Assembly (NCBI GenBank): GCA_023334545.1
Contig: JAADVB010000094.1
Span: 1-63,112 of the forward strand
Length of the DNA stretch: 63,112 nt
Source of the DNA: Salisapilia sapeloensis
Taxonomy: Eukaryota; Oomycota; Peronosporomycetes; Peronosporales; Salisapiliaceae
Reading direction: 5' to 3'
In this document: in pieces, positions 44,205 to 54,128 of the stretch
Layout: every line of letters begins with the position of its first letter
How positions within the stretch are numbered: position 1 is the stretch's first letter
Translations under genes and position numbers: made by a program
Notes under the pieces: model-generated
Told to the model about the DNA's origin: nothing
The model's database searches: none
Seen by the model: the letters and a program-made list of their open reading frames with translations, nothing else

Positions 44205-47042
44205 TTAAATTTCAATATCCTGTTGCTCTGGCGGACGAATGTGACGCATGGTACTACCTGCTTCGGTCGGCTTGAACGGTGCATACGCTCCATAAGGTTT
44301 TGGAATGCCCAATTGCTCTGGAATGTAAGCGTTGGGTCTGGGTTCTGCACTCGTGTATGTAAGTTGTGTGGGAAAGTTTCGGGCGTGGTCATCGGTAACC
44401 TTTTGTTGCTGTCGCATGTATCGCTGCTCCTGCTCTCTCATACGTTGATGAATTACTCGGTTTAGTTGGTCTTGCGCCGCAGCATTAGGTACTTGACCCT
44501 TCTCTATTCGTTGCGTACAAATACTCAAGTCTTCTGATGCATCCTGTTTCTCCTGTTGAAGCTTCATGGCTGTCGCTTGGTACATGGATAGCTCCGATAC
44601 AATCGCCATCATCTTTCTAGTCGTCTCTTTGATTCGTCCTTGGACGTCATTCATCTTCTTCGTAAGCTCTAATGTTTCACCACGTCGATCCATGGCCTGT
44701 GTACGTAGCTTATTTGCAAGATTCGTCACTTCTTCTAGCACTAACTCCTTCTCAAGTAACTGCTCCTTCTTCTTATGATATCGTGATTCAATGAAGGAAA
44801 CTTTGGCCGCCAACTGATCTTCATCCGGATCATCCCCTTCTAGCTCGCGCCAACGCTCTCCGTTTTGTGGTGTCTCCAAATCTCGACATAGTAACTCGGT
44901 TACTGCTTTCTCCTGTTGCAACTCTTCTTGTACTTGCAAAATCCTTTGTGCTAGCTTTGGAAGGTGTGGTAACTGCTGCCGACGTAAAATAACTTGTCGT
45001 TCCAAGTCACCCAACTGGAGCTTGAGCATTCGTATCTCTTGATCCTTTTGCGTCAAACCTACTTCGCCCTCTCCAAGTGCTTTCTCTTGGACATTTGCTT
45101 TTTCGTACAAGAGACATAACTCATCATTTCGTTCGATCAGTTGGACACCAGTGAGGTTGCGTGCATCGACAGCCTGCTCATACTGCTTCTTCAGTCGTAG
45201 TAACTGGCGTTCGATTTGTGTAATAATACCATTCAGCTTGTCTATCTCTACAATTTGTTGTTCTACTTGCTCCTGCTTTTGACGATACTGCTCGTGACTA
45301 CGATTTGTGTCAAGCCTTAGTGAATCTCGTGAACATTGGGCTGTTCCATGAGCCAGTTTCTCTTTTCCTAAAGCTTGCTCCTTTGCGGCGCTTTCATGCC
45401 GCAATACTTCAACTTCATTTTGTAAAATCTTGATCTTCTCTTTCATCTCGGCGAGCGCCTGGGTAGAGGATTGAATTAGACTCACGTACTTGTTTCGCTC
45501 ATTCTTGACGACATCGTAGAGACAAGAGAACTCTTTCAAATGGCTTGCTTTCTCATGCCATTTCTTGGCCAAGTCAATGATTAGAAGCTCTTTCATCTTC
45601 AATTCTTGCTGTGTTGTCTTCTCCGCAGCTAGAGCCGACGCTGCTTCTCGAGCTTTCACTTCTCGTTGGGCGGTCAACAATGCCACTAACTTCTTTTGCT
45701 TCGTTTCCTCCAACATCCATTGATTTAACTCTTCCTCCATCTCACGAACATTTAATGTCAACTGATCTAGTTCTTTGCTCTCAAATTTCTCTCCTTCTTC
45801 CTGCTTTAGAAACCGAGCGATCAAAAGATCTACTTGTTGCTTTACTTCCACTTGCTCCTTCCGCTTCTGTCGATTCTCTGCTTTAACACTAGCTACTTGA
45901 TGCCGAGCATCAGCTACTTGAGTCTTTGCATTTGGTAACAACGCTCGATTGTTGTCCAAAAGGATGATCTGTTTCTTTAATTCACGTTTACTTCGGTCAT
46001 ATTGTTTCTGTGCTTTACTCTTTCGCTCGTTTTCGCGTCGAACAGCAAGGTCAAGTGCCTTTCCGTCCATCTCCAATCGAGCTTTTTCACTCAGGCGAAG
46101 TACATGTCGATTCTGTTCTTCTCGCAGATGCATTGTTACATGGTCCACATCTCGCTGGCGTTGATCAATGGTTTCCCGGTGGACATCTAGCTTTTGAGTT
46201 AGCTCTTTCTGCACAGTATCTGCTTCCTTCAACCTTGAGTCTTGGCTAGTTATGCTTTCGTCCAAAGACTGTATCCGTTCCTTTGCTTTTGCGACATCTT
46301 TTTTCAAGTTATCTACTGCGAGTTGGACGACATCGGCCTGCTTTTCCATCCGTTCAGGATCTTGTTGTATTTGCTGCAAACGTTTGGTGCCTTCAGTGCA
46401 CTTTGTCTCGAGCTGAAGATTCTCTGTAGTAAGTATTTCTTGTCGTCTTAACAAATCTACCTTTCGCTCCTCCTCTTTCGTCAGCTCGATATCTACTCGT
46501 TCACGTTCGCGTGCTTGTTCCTGCACTTCATTCGTAAGCTGCTCGATCTCGGGTTCGACACATTTCGCGTGTGCAGCCAAGATTTCCCGCTTCTGCATGA
46601 GAAGATCGGCCTGCTCACGTTGTACTTCCGTCAGCTCAAACGTGAGGACGGCATCGCGATCAGTCATCTCGGCCAACTCTTTTAAGGCATTCTCCTTTTG
46701 CTTGTCAACCGAAGCGTAGGCTGCTAGTTCTTCTCCACACCGAATCGATTGCTTTTCGACATTTATCTTTTGCGTTAGCAGGTCACTGTTGAGAGTCTTT
46801 GCTTGCTTCAGTAATTCCTTTTCGCGCTGATAAGTCTCGAGAACATGTGCTTGAAGACGCGTGTATATTTTCTTATGATGTTCCACCTCCTCAGCATTCA
46901 ATTCACCTTCTTGTTGGCATCGATCTAGCAGAAGGAATGCGGACGACTGTGCTGACGGTGGTAACGGAATTGAGCGTTCAAGCACCTCTTCGGGTGTGTC
47001 TGATGCAGGTGCACTACCACTATTCACCGGCTCGACACCCAT
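44205..47042 (-). CDS. CCDC146/MBO2-like flagellar coiled-coil protein
   Basis: An intronless 945-residue protein that is coiled coil from about residue 50 to 860. The mid-region YDVVKNERNKYVSLIQSSTQ, with the following EMKEKIKILQNEVEVLRHES, and the late RGETLELTKKMNDVQGRIKE fit the CCDC146 / Chlamydomonas MBO2 family, long axoneme- or centriole-associated proteins. The C-terminus is Pro-rich and not coiled coil. Generic coiled-coil similarity could mislead, but the ERNKY motif and length support the call. The neighbour is a CEP131-like gene, consistent with a flagellar role. Confidence 0.72.
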   Translation of the reverse strand: MGVEPVNSGSAPASDTPEEVLERSIPLPPSAQSSAFLLLDRCQQEGELNAEEVEHHKKIYTRLQAHVLETYQREKELLKQAKTLNSDLLTQKINVEKQSIRCGEELAAYASVDKQKENALKELAEMTDRDAVLTFELTEVQREQADLLMQKREILAAHAKCVEPEIEQLTNEVQEQARERERVDIELTKEEERKVDLLRRQEILTTENLQLETKCTEGTKRLQQIQQDPERMEKQADVVQLAVDNLKKDVAKAKERIQSLDESITSQDSRLKEADTVQKELTQKLDVHRETIDQRQRDVDHVTMHLREEQNRHVLRLSEKARLEMDGKALDLAVRRENERKSKAQKQYDRSKRELKKQIILLDNNRALLPNAKTQVADARHQVASVKAENRQKRKEQVEVKQQVDLLIARFLKQEEGEKFESKELDQLTLNVREMEEELNQWMLEETKQKKLVALLTAQREVKAREAASALAAEKTTQQELKMKELLIIDLAKKWHEKASHLKEFSCLYDVVKNERNKYVSLIQSSTQALAEMKEKIKILQNEVEVLRHESAAKEQALGKEKLAHGTAQCSRDSLRLDTNRSHEQYRQKQEQVEQQIVEIDKLNGIITQIERQLLRLKKQYEQAVDARNLTGVQLIERNDELCLLYEKANVQEKALGEGEVGLTQKDQEIRMLKLQLGDLERQVILRRQQLPHLPKLAQRILQVQEELQQEKAVTELLCRDLETPQNGERWRELEGDDPDEDQLAAKVSFIESRYHKKKEQLLEKELVLEEVTNLANKLRTQAMDRRGETLELTKKMNDVQGRIKETTRKMMAIVSELSMYQATAMKLQQEKQDASEDLSICTQRIEKGQVPNAAAQDQLNRVIHQRMREQEQRYMRQQQKVTDDHARNFPTQLTYTSAEPRPNAYIPEQLGIPKPYGAYAPFKPTEAGSTMRHIRPPEQQDIEI

Positions 47043-48479
47043 ACCTCAATTATGGAGATAGCAACGAAAGGGAGGTAGAAGCCTACTTTATTGTCAATGT
47101 CAACGCTATTTGCAGCGTGCTATCATCTGAAACGGACTTTGATATGCAAGATTACCTTGCATAGGATTTATAGGAAATGCACGTGAATATGGCTAGGAAG
47201 ATCAGAGTTTTCACATAGCACTTGTACAACAGCGGCAATAAAAACAGTATTTTATTGTTTGTTCAAAGTAGCTGCTGGTTCAGGGCCATGCTCATAGAGA
47301 TGAATGAGAATGCCCGCAGATCAAGAAACAAGTTGCAGCAAGGACAACTTCAAACATAATACATGAATAAGTCAAAGATACTTTTTGCTTTATCATTGAT
47401 ATGCTTCTGCATACGTATATGCCATGAGCCTTGCTGGGAGCTGAAAGCATTCCCGACTATCGGCGGTAAATTGTCATCGATATGAATTCCGGTCTATTGA
47501 ACTATTGCGAACGCAATGCTCGACAGATTGAATCGAGCTATACAGGGGCTCCATTTATCTAGTGTTTATCTAGTGTGCGATAATCGATCTTGTACTTTCT
47601 CTTCAATTCCTTGTTAGTGTATATGCCTACTTTTTAACTACGTCGAGCTTGACCATGAAGGCGAACCACCATTCCACTTACGCGATAACTGCGAATTACC
47701 ATCTATGCCGAAAAAGAGAGTCTAGCAGCATATTTAGAGTCCGTGGCCTCGTCTAGGAGCAGTGCAAGTCTACAAAAGCTAAAATGAAATATACGAGAAC
47801 TGCTACAAGTATGTATACATCCATCTGAAACGAAATATTCTTATGCAATAGGAGTGGAAACATGGGTGTTCACAGCGATAAGTGGTTGTACAAAGGTACC
47901 TGACGAGCATTATCGTATTTAATTGCTGGATGGCAAGACTCACGAAAGAGAAAGCTCAGTTTACATGTGAAAGAGATGAAACAAATGCAAAGTGCTTGAA
48001 GCATTGCCATGTCACAGACGACAAGACAAGTGGAAACGTGCACAAGTGTGCAGGAATATCCGGGGATATGGCCAGCACTTGTTCCTCCCATCCATTTCTA
48101 TCCCATTCATCGATAGCGCAAGATCCCTGGGAGAATTTCATTCCTATACCCACCAAATAGTTCCATTTTCCTCTCCCAATACACCCTCCACTCGATGTAC
48201 ACGTTCGAATGTATCACTTCAAAGACAAAATTGCAATCTATCTTCATTTCTACATTTACACAAAAGTAGAATTAGCTACATTTTCCACGGCTTGTATGCA
48301 GCATTCTGCTTGGTCGAGTGCATCTCCAAGCGTAGCACCGGCATGGTCCAACGCTTGGTCTACCGCCGTGTAAAAACGGTTTCAATCCTTCTCATCATAC
48401 AAACTCTCATATGACACGAACACAGCCAATCAGGAGGCGCAAATAAATATCGGCTCTGCCGGATAAAATCAGAACCAAA
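47043..48479. other. Intergenic, divergent between CCDC146-like and EDR2-C protein
   Basis: About 1.4 kb with no recognised gene or RNA. Short open frames occur on both strands, but none has coding character or a recognisable domain. Confidence 0.45.
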
Positions 48480-49586
48480 ATGGAGTCGACCGACGTAGGC
48501 GACTTCGGCCGGCTCTCGTCCCATGGCATCTTTGAAAGCTTCTACGAGAGCTCTGAGTACTACCAGGACGAGCAGGAGGACTTGGACCGTATCCAGGCCA
48601 ACCTGAACGCACTCACCGTCGAGCGAGAGAGCTTTGGTCACTCGACGTCCGACGTCGTGCACATGCTCCGGGCCGACTTGAAACCTGTCAACGCTGATAC
48701 GACAGACAGTAGCGATGAGGACATCAGTGCTGTCATTGAGCCTCATGAAAATGACGCGGAATGCCTGCTTTCCAATGCCCAAGAACGAAAGGAACAGACG
48801 CAGGAGACGGCCTCGTCTCCTCCGAGAATCCCTCCGCGAATGTATGAAAAGTACGCATCCTGTCTAGCTCGCATGTGGGATGCAGCAGATGCAACGAAGA
48901 TCCCAGTACGAGGACCTCACTACCTCGAAGACAGTAAGAAAGTCAAATCTGGTGCGTCCATGGGCCAGCTGTTACATGTGGATGCGTGGACCGCGCAGTC
49001 TCATGCCGATCGGCACCACATTGCATTGAAAGAGTTATCTCGAGAGTACAGTCTTATTCGCTACTATCGAGATTATTATCCAGACGACTTGATTTTCCTA
49101 CTGAACATCCAAATGCCAGACCCGAATAACACGAGCGCCGTTATCTACTGGCGTATTCCGAACCTCTTGTCGAAGACACATATCTATGAAGGCGATGAAA
49201 GTGGCGCCGGCCGTGTCTTGCGAAAGTTTTGCAAAGAGTCAACGGATGACGCATACCGGAACGACAGGTTTAAACTTGTGCCGAACTTTGTCAAAGCGCC
49301 GTGGGCGTTAAGGAAGTTTGTCCCGAGTCGACCGGCACTCACTGGACACAAGCTGACGCAACGATACTATCGTAGTCAGAATTATATGGAAGTCGATCTG
49401 GACGTGAGTTCCAGTGGTGTCGCACGCACCGTCGGATCGTTATGTATGCAAGGAGCAGCCCACCTGCAAGTGGAGCTGTTTCTGACGTTAGAAGGCAAGC
49501 GAGGGAACGAGTTGCCGGAACAAATATTCGGTGCAGTTGCCTTTTCAAAGCTGAACGTTGCATTGGCAGAACCGTTGCCGATGTGA
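48480..49586 (+). CDS. EDR2 C-terminal (DUF1336) domain protein
   Basis: A 368-residue single-exon protein. Residues about 130-360 match the EDR2_C/DUF1336 lipid-related domain: the IPVRGPHYLEDSKKVKSG stretch (the F.VRGxxYLxDxKK motif), YSLIRYYRDYYPDDLIFLLN, FKLVPNFVKAPWALRKFVPS (matching the LIPxxVxGPWxVKxxV signature), LTQRYYRSQNYMEVDLDVSS and AVAFSKLNVALA. In plant EDR2 this domain sits behind PH and START domains; here it stands alone after an acidic N-terminus. The function is unknown, but lipid or membrane association is expected. Confidence 0.83.
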   Translation: MESTDVGDFGRLSSHGIFESFYESSEYYQDEQEDLDRIQANLNALTVERESFGHSTSDVVHMLRADLKPVNADTTDSSDEDISAVIEPHENDAECLLSNAQERKEQTQETASSPPRIPPRMYEKYASCLARMWDAADATKIPVRGPHYLEDSKKVKSGASMGQLLHVDAWTAQSHADRHHIALKELSREYSLIRYYRDYYPDDLIFLLNIQMPDPNNTSAVIYWRIPNLLSKTHIYEGDESGAGRVLRKFCKESTDDAYRNDRFKLVPNFVKAPWALRKFVPSRPALTGHKLTQRYYRSQNYMEVDLDVSSSGVARTVGSLCMQGAAHLQVELFLTLEGKRGNELPEQIFGAVAFSKLNVALAEPLPM

Positions 49587-49709
49587 TGGTAACATACATA
49601 AGTAGGAGTTTGCTTTATAAGCACGAAAACAAGTCAATATCATGGCAAAGTTGCAAGTATTTGATTGCGTCATTTAAGTGTCCGTACGCTTCCGTTGGCG
49701 ACGTTAACT

Positions 49710-51047
49710 CTAGTTGGCAATGGCAGCCGACGGGCATGCCGTCTTGGTTTCAAACGTCGCTTCTTCCGTCGTCTTGCCGTCGTCATCAATCGTTTCTAAA
49801 GCGTACAGCACCATGCGCTTTTCCCGTCGGAAACCTGCGTCTGGGTTCTCATGCTCAAACTGTTGGACGAACGGAATCAGCTTGTTCTTGTTTCTTGAAA
49901 GGATGTGGACGATGCCGGGTGATTTGCGTGGGTTCACGACAAAGATCTTGAAAATATTAAAGGCATCCCGGCGTACGGCTTGGCTCTGTTCTCGGAGGAG
50001 CAACATGACTTGCTTCAAGTATGGACGACTAGCAAGATATTTTTCCGTTGCACTATAGTTACTCGGGTCCATGAGAAGCTCCACGAGTAATGCAAGAGCT
50101 TGCCGCTTGATAACATAGTTGCTCTTGACGAGCAACTGGTTCAAACAGGTGAAAATGCGGTCGGAATGCTTTTCAAAGATGGGTACAGTCACATCTCGGT
50201 GATCGAGCAGAAGACGCTGAATGTTTCGAAAAGCACCGCCTGCAATCTCAAAGTTGGCATTGGAGATCGCGACACGTACGAGCTTTTCAAAGTCCGATGG
50301 GCACGTGTCGAGGTAGCAGGCAGCTACACTCGAATGCTTTAGACAGTCACCGAGCATGGTGTCACTGACGAGAGCCGTGGACGGGTCTGCGTAACCTTTC
50401 GTCAGATTGGAAAGAACTGCTGTTTTATCTGCTAACGATGTGGCAAAGCCATCACGGTCGGGGAGGACCATGGCCGAAAATATATGGCTCACCGACTTGC
50501 GCGTCTCGAAGTCCAGGCGAGCGAGGACATGAGGTCGTGTAGTTACCTCCAATGTTTCGTAATGCCGTAGTAATTTTGCCAGGCGGTCTTGCTGGTCTTC
50601 TACATCGGAAGGTTCCTCGTTTAACGGGTAAAAGATGCGCCGAAAAGTGCACCATGCTTGATCGACGGTCGTACCGTCTTTCGAGTCCGTATCACTTTCT
50701 TCTAGGGAAAGTTTCTGAAGTATAAGATCACTGCCATCGCTATCCGAAGTTGGTAACGGATGAACATCGTTCACGGATGCTAGCTGCCTACTATGAGCGT
50801 CCACGATGCGAACGAGCTCCTCGAGCGGCGTGTCACATGCTGGATTCACGTCGTCCATTGCTTCCACGTGACTAGAACTCGATCGAAGAAGACTTGAACT
50901 GTGCACAAGCTGACGATGTATTGACAAGACCGCTGAACACACTAGCACTTCGGCTGACGGGTGCAAATTGCGAAATGAGTCTTGCCTGCTAAGTCGTCTC
51001 TTGTCATGGCGTCGTTGGCGCCCTTCCAAGATACACGCCCCTTCCAT
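49710..51047 (-). CDS. Mo25/CAB39-like scaffold protein
   Basis: A 445-residue single-exon protein. Residues about 120-440 are the Mo25 helical-repeat fold: PHVLARLDFETRKSVSHIFS, AACYLDTCPSDFEKLVRVAI, NANFEIAGGAFRNIQRLLLD, SNYVIKRQALALLVELLMD, QAVRRDAFNIFKIFVVNPRK and REKRMVLYALE. Mo25 allosterically activates STE20/GCK kinases (STRAD-LKB1 in animals, Kic1/RAM in fungi). The N-terminal extension of about 110 residues is Ser/Asp-rich and unusual, since family members are about 340 residues. An internal ATG at 50858 would remove 63 residues of it. Confidence 0.88.
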   Translation of the reverse strand: MEGACILEGRQRRHDKRRLSRQDSFRNLHPSAEVLVCSAVLSIHRQLVHSSSLLRSSSSHVEAMDDVNPACDTPLEELVRIVDAHSRQLASVNDVHPLPTSDSDGSDLILQKLSLEESDTDSKDGTTVDQAWCTFRRIFYPLNEEPSDVEDQQDRLAKLLRHYETLEVTTRPHVLARLDFETRKSVSHIFSAMVLPDRDGFATSLADKTAVLSNLTKGYADPSTALVSDTMLGDCLKHSSVAACYLDTCPSDFEKLVRVAISNANFEIAGGAFRNIQRLLLDHRDVTVPIFEKHSDRIFTCLNQLLVKSNYVIKRQALALLVELLMDPSNYSATEKYLASRPYLKQVMLLLREQSQAVRRDAFNIFKIFVVNPRKSPGIVHILSRNKNKLIPFVQQFEHENPDAGFRREKRMVLYALETIDDDGKTTEEATFETKTACPSAAIAN

Positions 51048-51125
51048 TTTATACGCAACAAACTATTTAAACCTCAAAATTGAATGAAACCGTTCTTATA
51101 ATCTGATACCAAATTGCAGCTTCGC

Positions 51126-52636
51126 ATGCAGACTTTACTTGAAGTGCTCGGAGGATCGCGAGATTTCCATCATGAAGCAAGCAATACTCGCACCATGCAT
51201 GCTCTCGCAAAGCACTACTTCTATGCTCGCCCAAAGGTTCCTATTTACGTCACGATCCACCTTTCGAATCGACTTTTGATCTGGGTGGAACTGACGTCAG
51301 AAGATGTGCCTGACGCACGCCATTAATGTGATTATTTGTCTTCCATAGCCACGCCAATGCGCTCCAGAAAGTGGTACTAGAGTACGTATGGCTCGCACAG
51401 CGCTTGTCACCGGAAGCCGGTAGCACTGGTACTCGACTTCTCTTCTCGTTTACCATAGTGCGTGCGCAGCAATCGACACCACCGCCGCGTCCGATTGCCA
51501 TAAGTGCTACCAACGACCATCTTCTTCGTGATCTCGAGGATCAAATTGCAGCTGCTGCAAAGCCAGAGCTTGCGACTTTAACTCCTGCCGAAGAAGAGGC
51601 GAAAGTCGCAGCGGAAGTAACCAAGACGCTGCAGCTCTTACCAAAAGACATGCACGTCATCATACTAGCTCCAGCTAGTTTCATTCCTATTTCTACTGAC
51701 GACAAACTCCCTCTTGCATTAAAACGACACCCAAAAGTCGAATTCGTTCTACTACATCACTACAATGAGCATGCACCGAGTGCAACAACTCAATGTCAGC
51801 AACTAGCAAAAGTCACGGAACGGATGGAACACGTTCGTATCCGTGAGGTGGAACGTGACGTCATGGATTTGCGTATACTAGCGGTATTCTACTTTCTACC
51901 AGCCTACTTCGACATTTTATCTAGTAAAGACACATTAGAAAGAGTGGCTGTACCTTGCTGCTCCATGCATTCCTTCCTCTGTCTACGTTCCGACTAAGAA
52001 TGGAAGCTACATGCAGCTATTCATGTGGCAAATTCGGCAAAACTTTGCCATCCAAGTACCTGATAGCCTTCCAAAAGAAGTCATAGGTGCCATGTCATTC
52101 CTACATTCTGGACTGCAGCAGTTGCAAGTGAAGAGCATAGTGCCGTTGCGTACGGTTCACCCAGCAATGATCCTCGGTTGTCCTCTGCATGCCACTCTTC
52201 CCATCGAAAGTGACATGTCGGATAACAATGGCAAAGCAGCAGCGTTCCTCCATTCCCTTCAAACCGAAAGCCTCGGAGCTGTCCTCTCGTGTCAGCACAA
52301 GGTACGCTCTTCAATGCCTCTGCTATCGTCTCAGTACATGACACACACCTACAGAAAACAAATCAATACTACCTCCTGACCAGTCCAGCATCCGATCAAG
52401 ACATCCTTCTCTATCGCTTAGCATCGTCCGAAGAGTTCCTCCTACCTACGTCTACGACTGCTCCAGCCATTTCTCCTCAACTACAAGACGAAGTCGATGC
52501 GTGCATCCAACACATTCCGCACCAAGCATTCAATCCCTTCCACCTCTCCTCTAACATCATCTCGACCAACCTCGAGAAACCATCTACTCATCCACCTGGA
52601 CGTCGCAAAAGCACAAAACGCAAGAGACTTCTTTAA
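51126..52636 (+). CDS. Putative M1AP (meiosis 1-associated protein) homologue
   Basis: Four exons, 51126-51295, 51349-51883, 51939-52301 and 52355-52636, give 449 residues in exact phase with introns of 53-55 bases. I see similarity in order to vertebrate M1AP, a component of the ZZS-type meiotic crossover complex: an xRLLIxxx strand near the N-terminus; VMDLRILAKEWL, where M1AP has a VSMEIFFKAWL segment; LQQLQVKSIVPL with CPLHATLP; AAAFLHSLQTESLGAVLS; YYLLTSPASDQDILLYRLAS then FLLP; and AFNPFHLSSNIIST, matching a YNPLHVxSHLYS segment. The match is from memory and spans the whole length. The first exon start is uncertain. The 3' end is 33 bases from the convergent REI1/ZNF622 gene. Confidence 0.55.
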
Positions 52637-52669
52637 TTTGCAATCCAAGACCTTTTCTTATTGACATGC

Positions 52670-53962
52670 TTACACCGTCACCATTCGCTTTCGATTCGGG
52701 AACTTTTGTAACTTATGACTACGATCTTCCAAACGTCCCTTTTGTCTCTCGACAAAGTGGCGCTGCGTACGAGCTTCCTTGGCTGTCACGTTATCCGCAA
52801 TGTTCTACACATACATGATGAGTACCTCTACTAGATGAATGATAAGATCGAGACGTACGTTTCGGCGACGCAAAAAGTTCGCTACGAATGCAGTGGATAG
52901 TTGCTGGCAGTCCTCTGGGGCGACACCAGCAGCTCGGTAGGTAAGTAAAAGCTTCTCCTTGGTAGCTGCCTGGACAGACTCCCGGTCATCCGTTGGACGG
53001 AAGCGCTGCTTGTAGTACCGACGGAACTCTCGTCGGCCGAGTCGACGACCATTTGGAAGCACCAGCTCTCCCGTCTCAGACACGGCAATCTCCTTTGGTT
53101 CCACTTGCTCCTGCTCTTCTTCCTCTTCCTCCTCTTCCACTTCATCATCGGAATGGATACTCGCTTCACTATCTGTCTCCCACTCGACCTCTTGCTTTGG
53201 CGAGTAATCATAAAAGTCCATAAGTTCATCAATCTCGTCTTGCGTCTCATACGGCAGCTTGCAATGATTCGCATCACGCATATGCTTTTGAACGTCCTGG
53301 TACGACGTAAAGTTCTTACTCTTCTCGTCACAGTACAAACACAAGTGCCCGATCTTTACTTTTTCACTCAAGTACCCAATCAGACCTGACAAGTCTTCGA
53401 GGAACTCGACGTCGGGTAGGAAGAATCCATGCTCCTTAAGCATGTGCTCCAAGGAAGTGTCTAAACTACTTGCTTTATGGCTGCAGAAGATGCAGTCGAC
53501 GTCATCGAGAGGGAGGATCTGTCTGTACTCTTCCAAAGACTTGGCCATATCTTCCTGATCCTCCTTCTCTGGTTTAGTGAGCGATTTGGAAATCGTCTGA
53601 GAAGCATCCTCGCCATGCTTCTTCACCTGCGCTTTGTGTTTTTTCGATACGATATGATTCTCATACGCATTTGTCGTGGAAAACTGCTTATTACAAGCCA
53701 CGCATTTCGTCAAAGTCTTCAAGCCTTGCTGTTCCTGCTCTTCACGTTGCATACGTTGCTTTTGCTTCCGGTCTTGCAACGCTTCTTGACGAGCTTTGTC
53801 CACTGCTTGTGCTGTCCGAGCATTGTACTGCTCTAGCGATACTGGAGGCAAGTTAACGACCTTACGCTTCAGATTGTATCGATGCCAGTCCGAGCGAAAG
53901 TGCTCCTTCTGATCGCTCGGACTGTGGAAGAGCTCGCGGCATGCCGTGCAGCTTAGCGTCAT
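52670..53962 (-). CDS. REI1/ZNF622-like cytoplasmic 60S ribosome biogenesis factor
   Basis: Two exons, 53962-52859 and 52804-52670, give 412 residues. Four zinc-finger-like elements are present: MTLSCTACRELFHSPSDQKE with later His residues; KCVACNKQFSTTNAYENHI; DCIFCSHKASSLDTSLEHML, followed by EHGFFLPD; and GHLCLYCDEKSKNFTSYQDV with HMRDANHCKLPY. The downstream acidic stretch and LPNGRRLGRREFRRYYKQRF are typical of REI1/REH1/ZNF622, which remove Arx1/Alb1 from pre-60S subunits in the cytoplasm. Exon 2 ends with KLQKFPNRKRMVTV. The open frame runs 13 codons upstream but starts with GTG, so the ATG at 53962 is chosen. Confidence 0.93.
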
Positions 53963-54128
53963 ACCTGTCGCTTTTGGTTGGTCTGTTGATTGTGTCTCCA
54001 CTCGATTCCTTATACTTTCTTTTACTATGTACTATTTGAACGACAATCTATCAACTTTATAATTAAGGTTGCACTAAACGACTCGGAAAAGCATACAACG
54101 CCATCAGATACCCAACAACTAGTACGAC

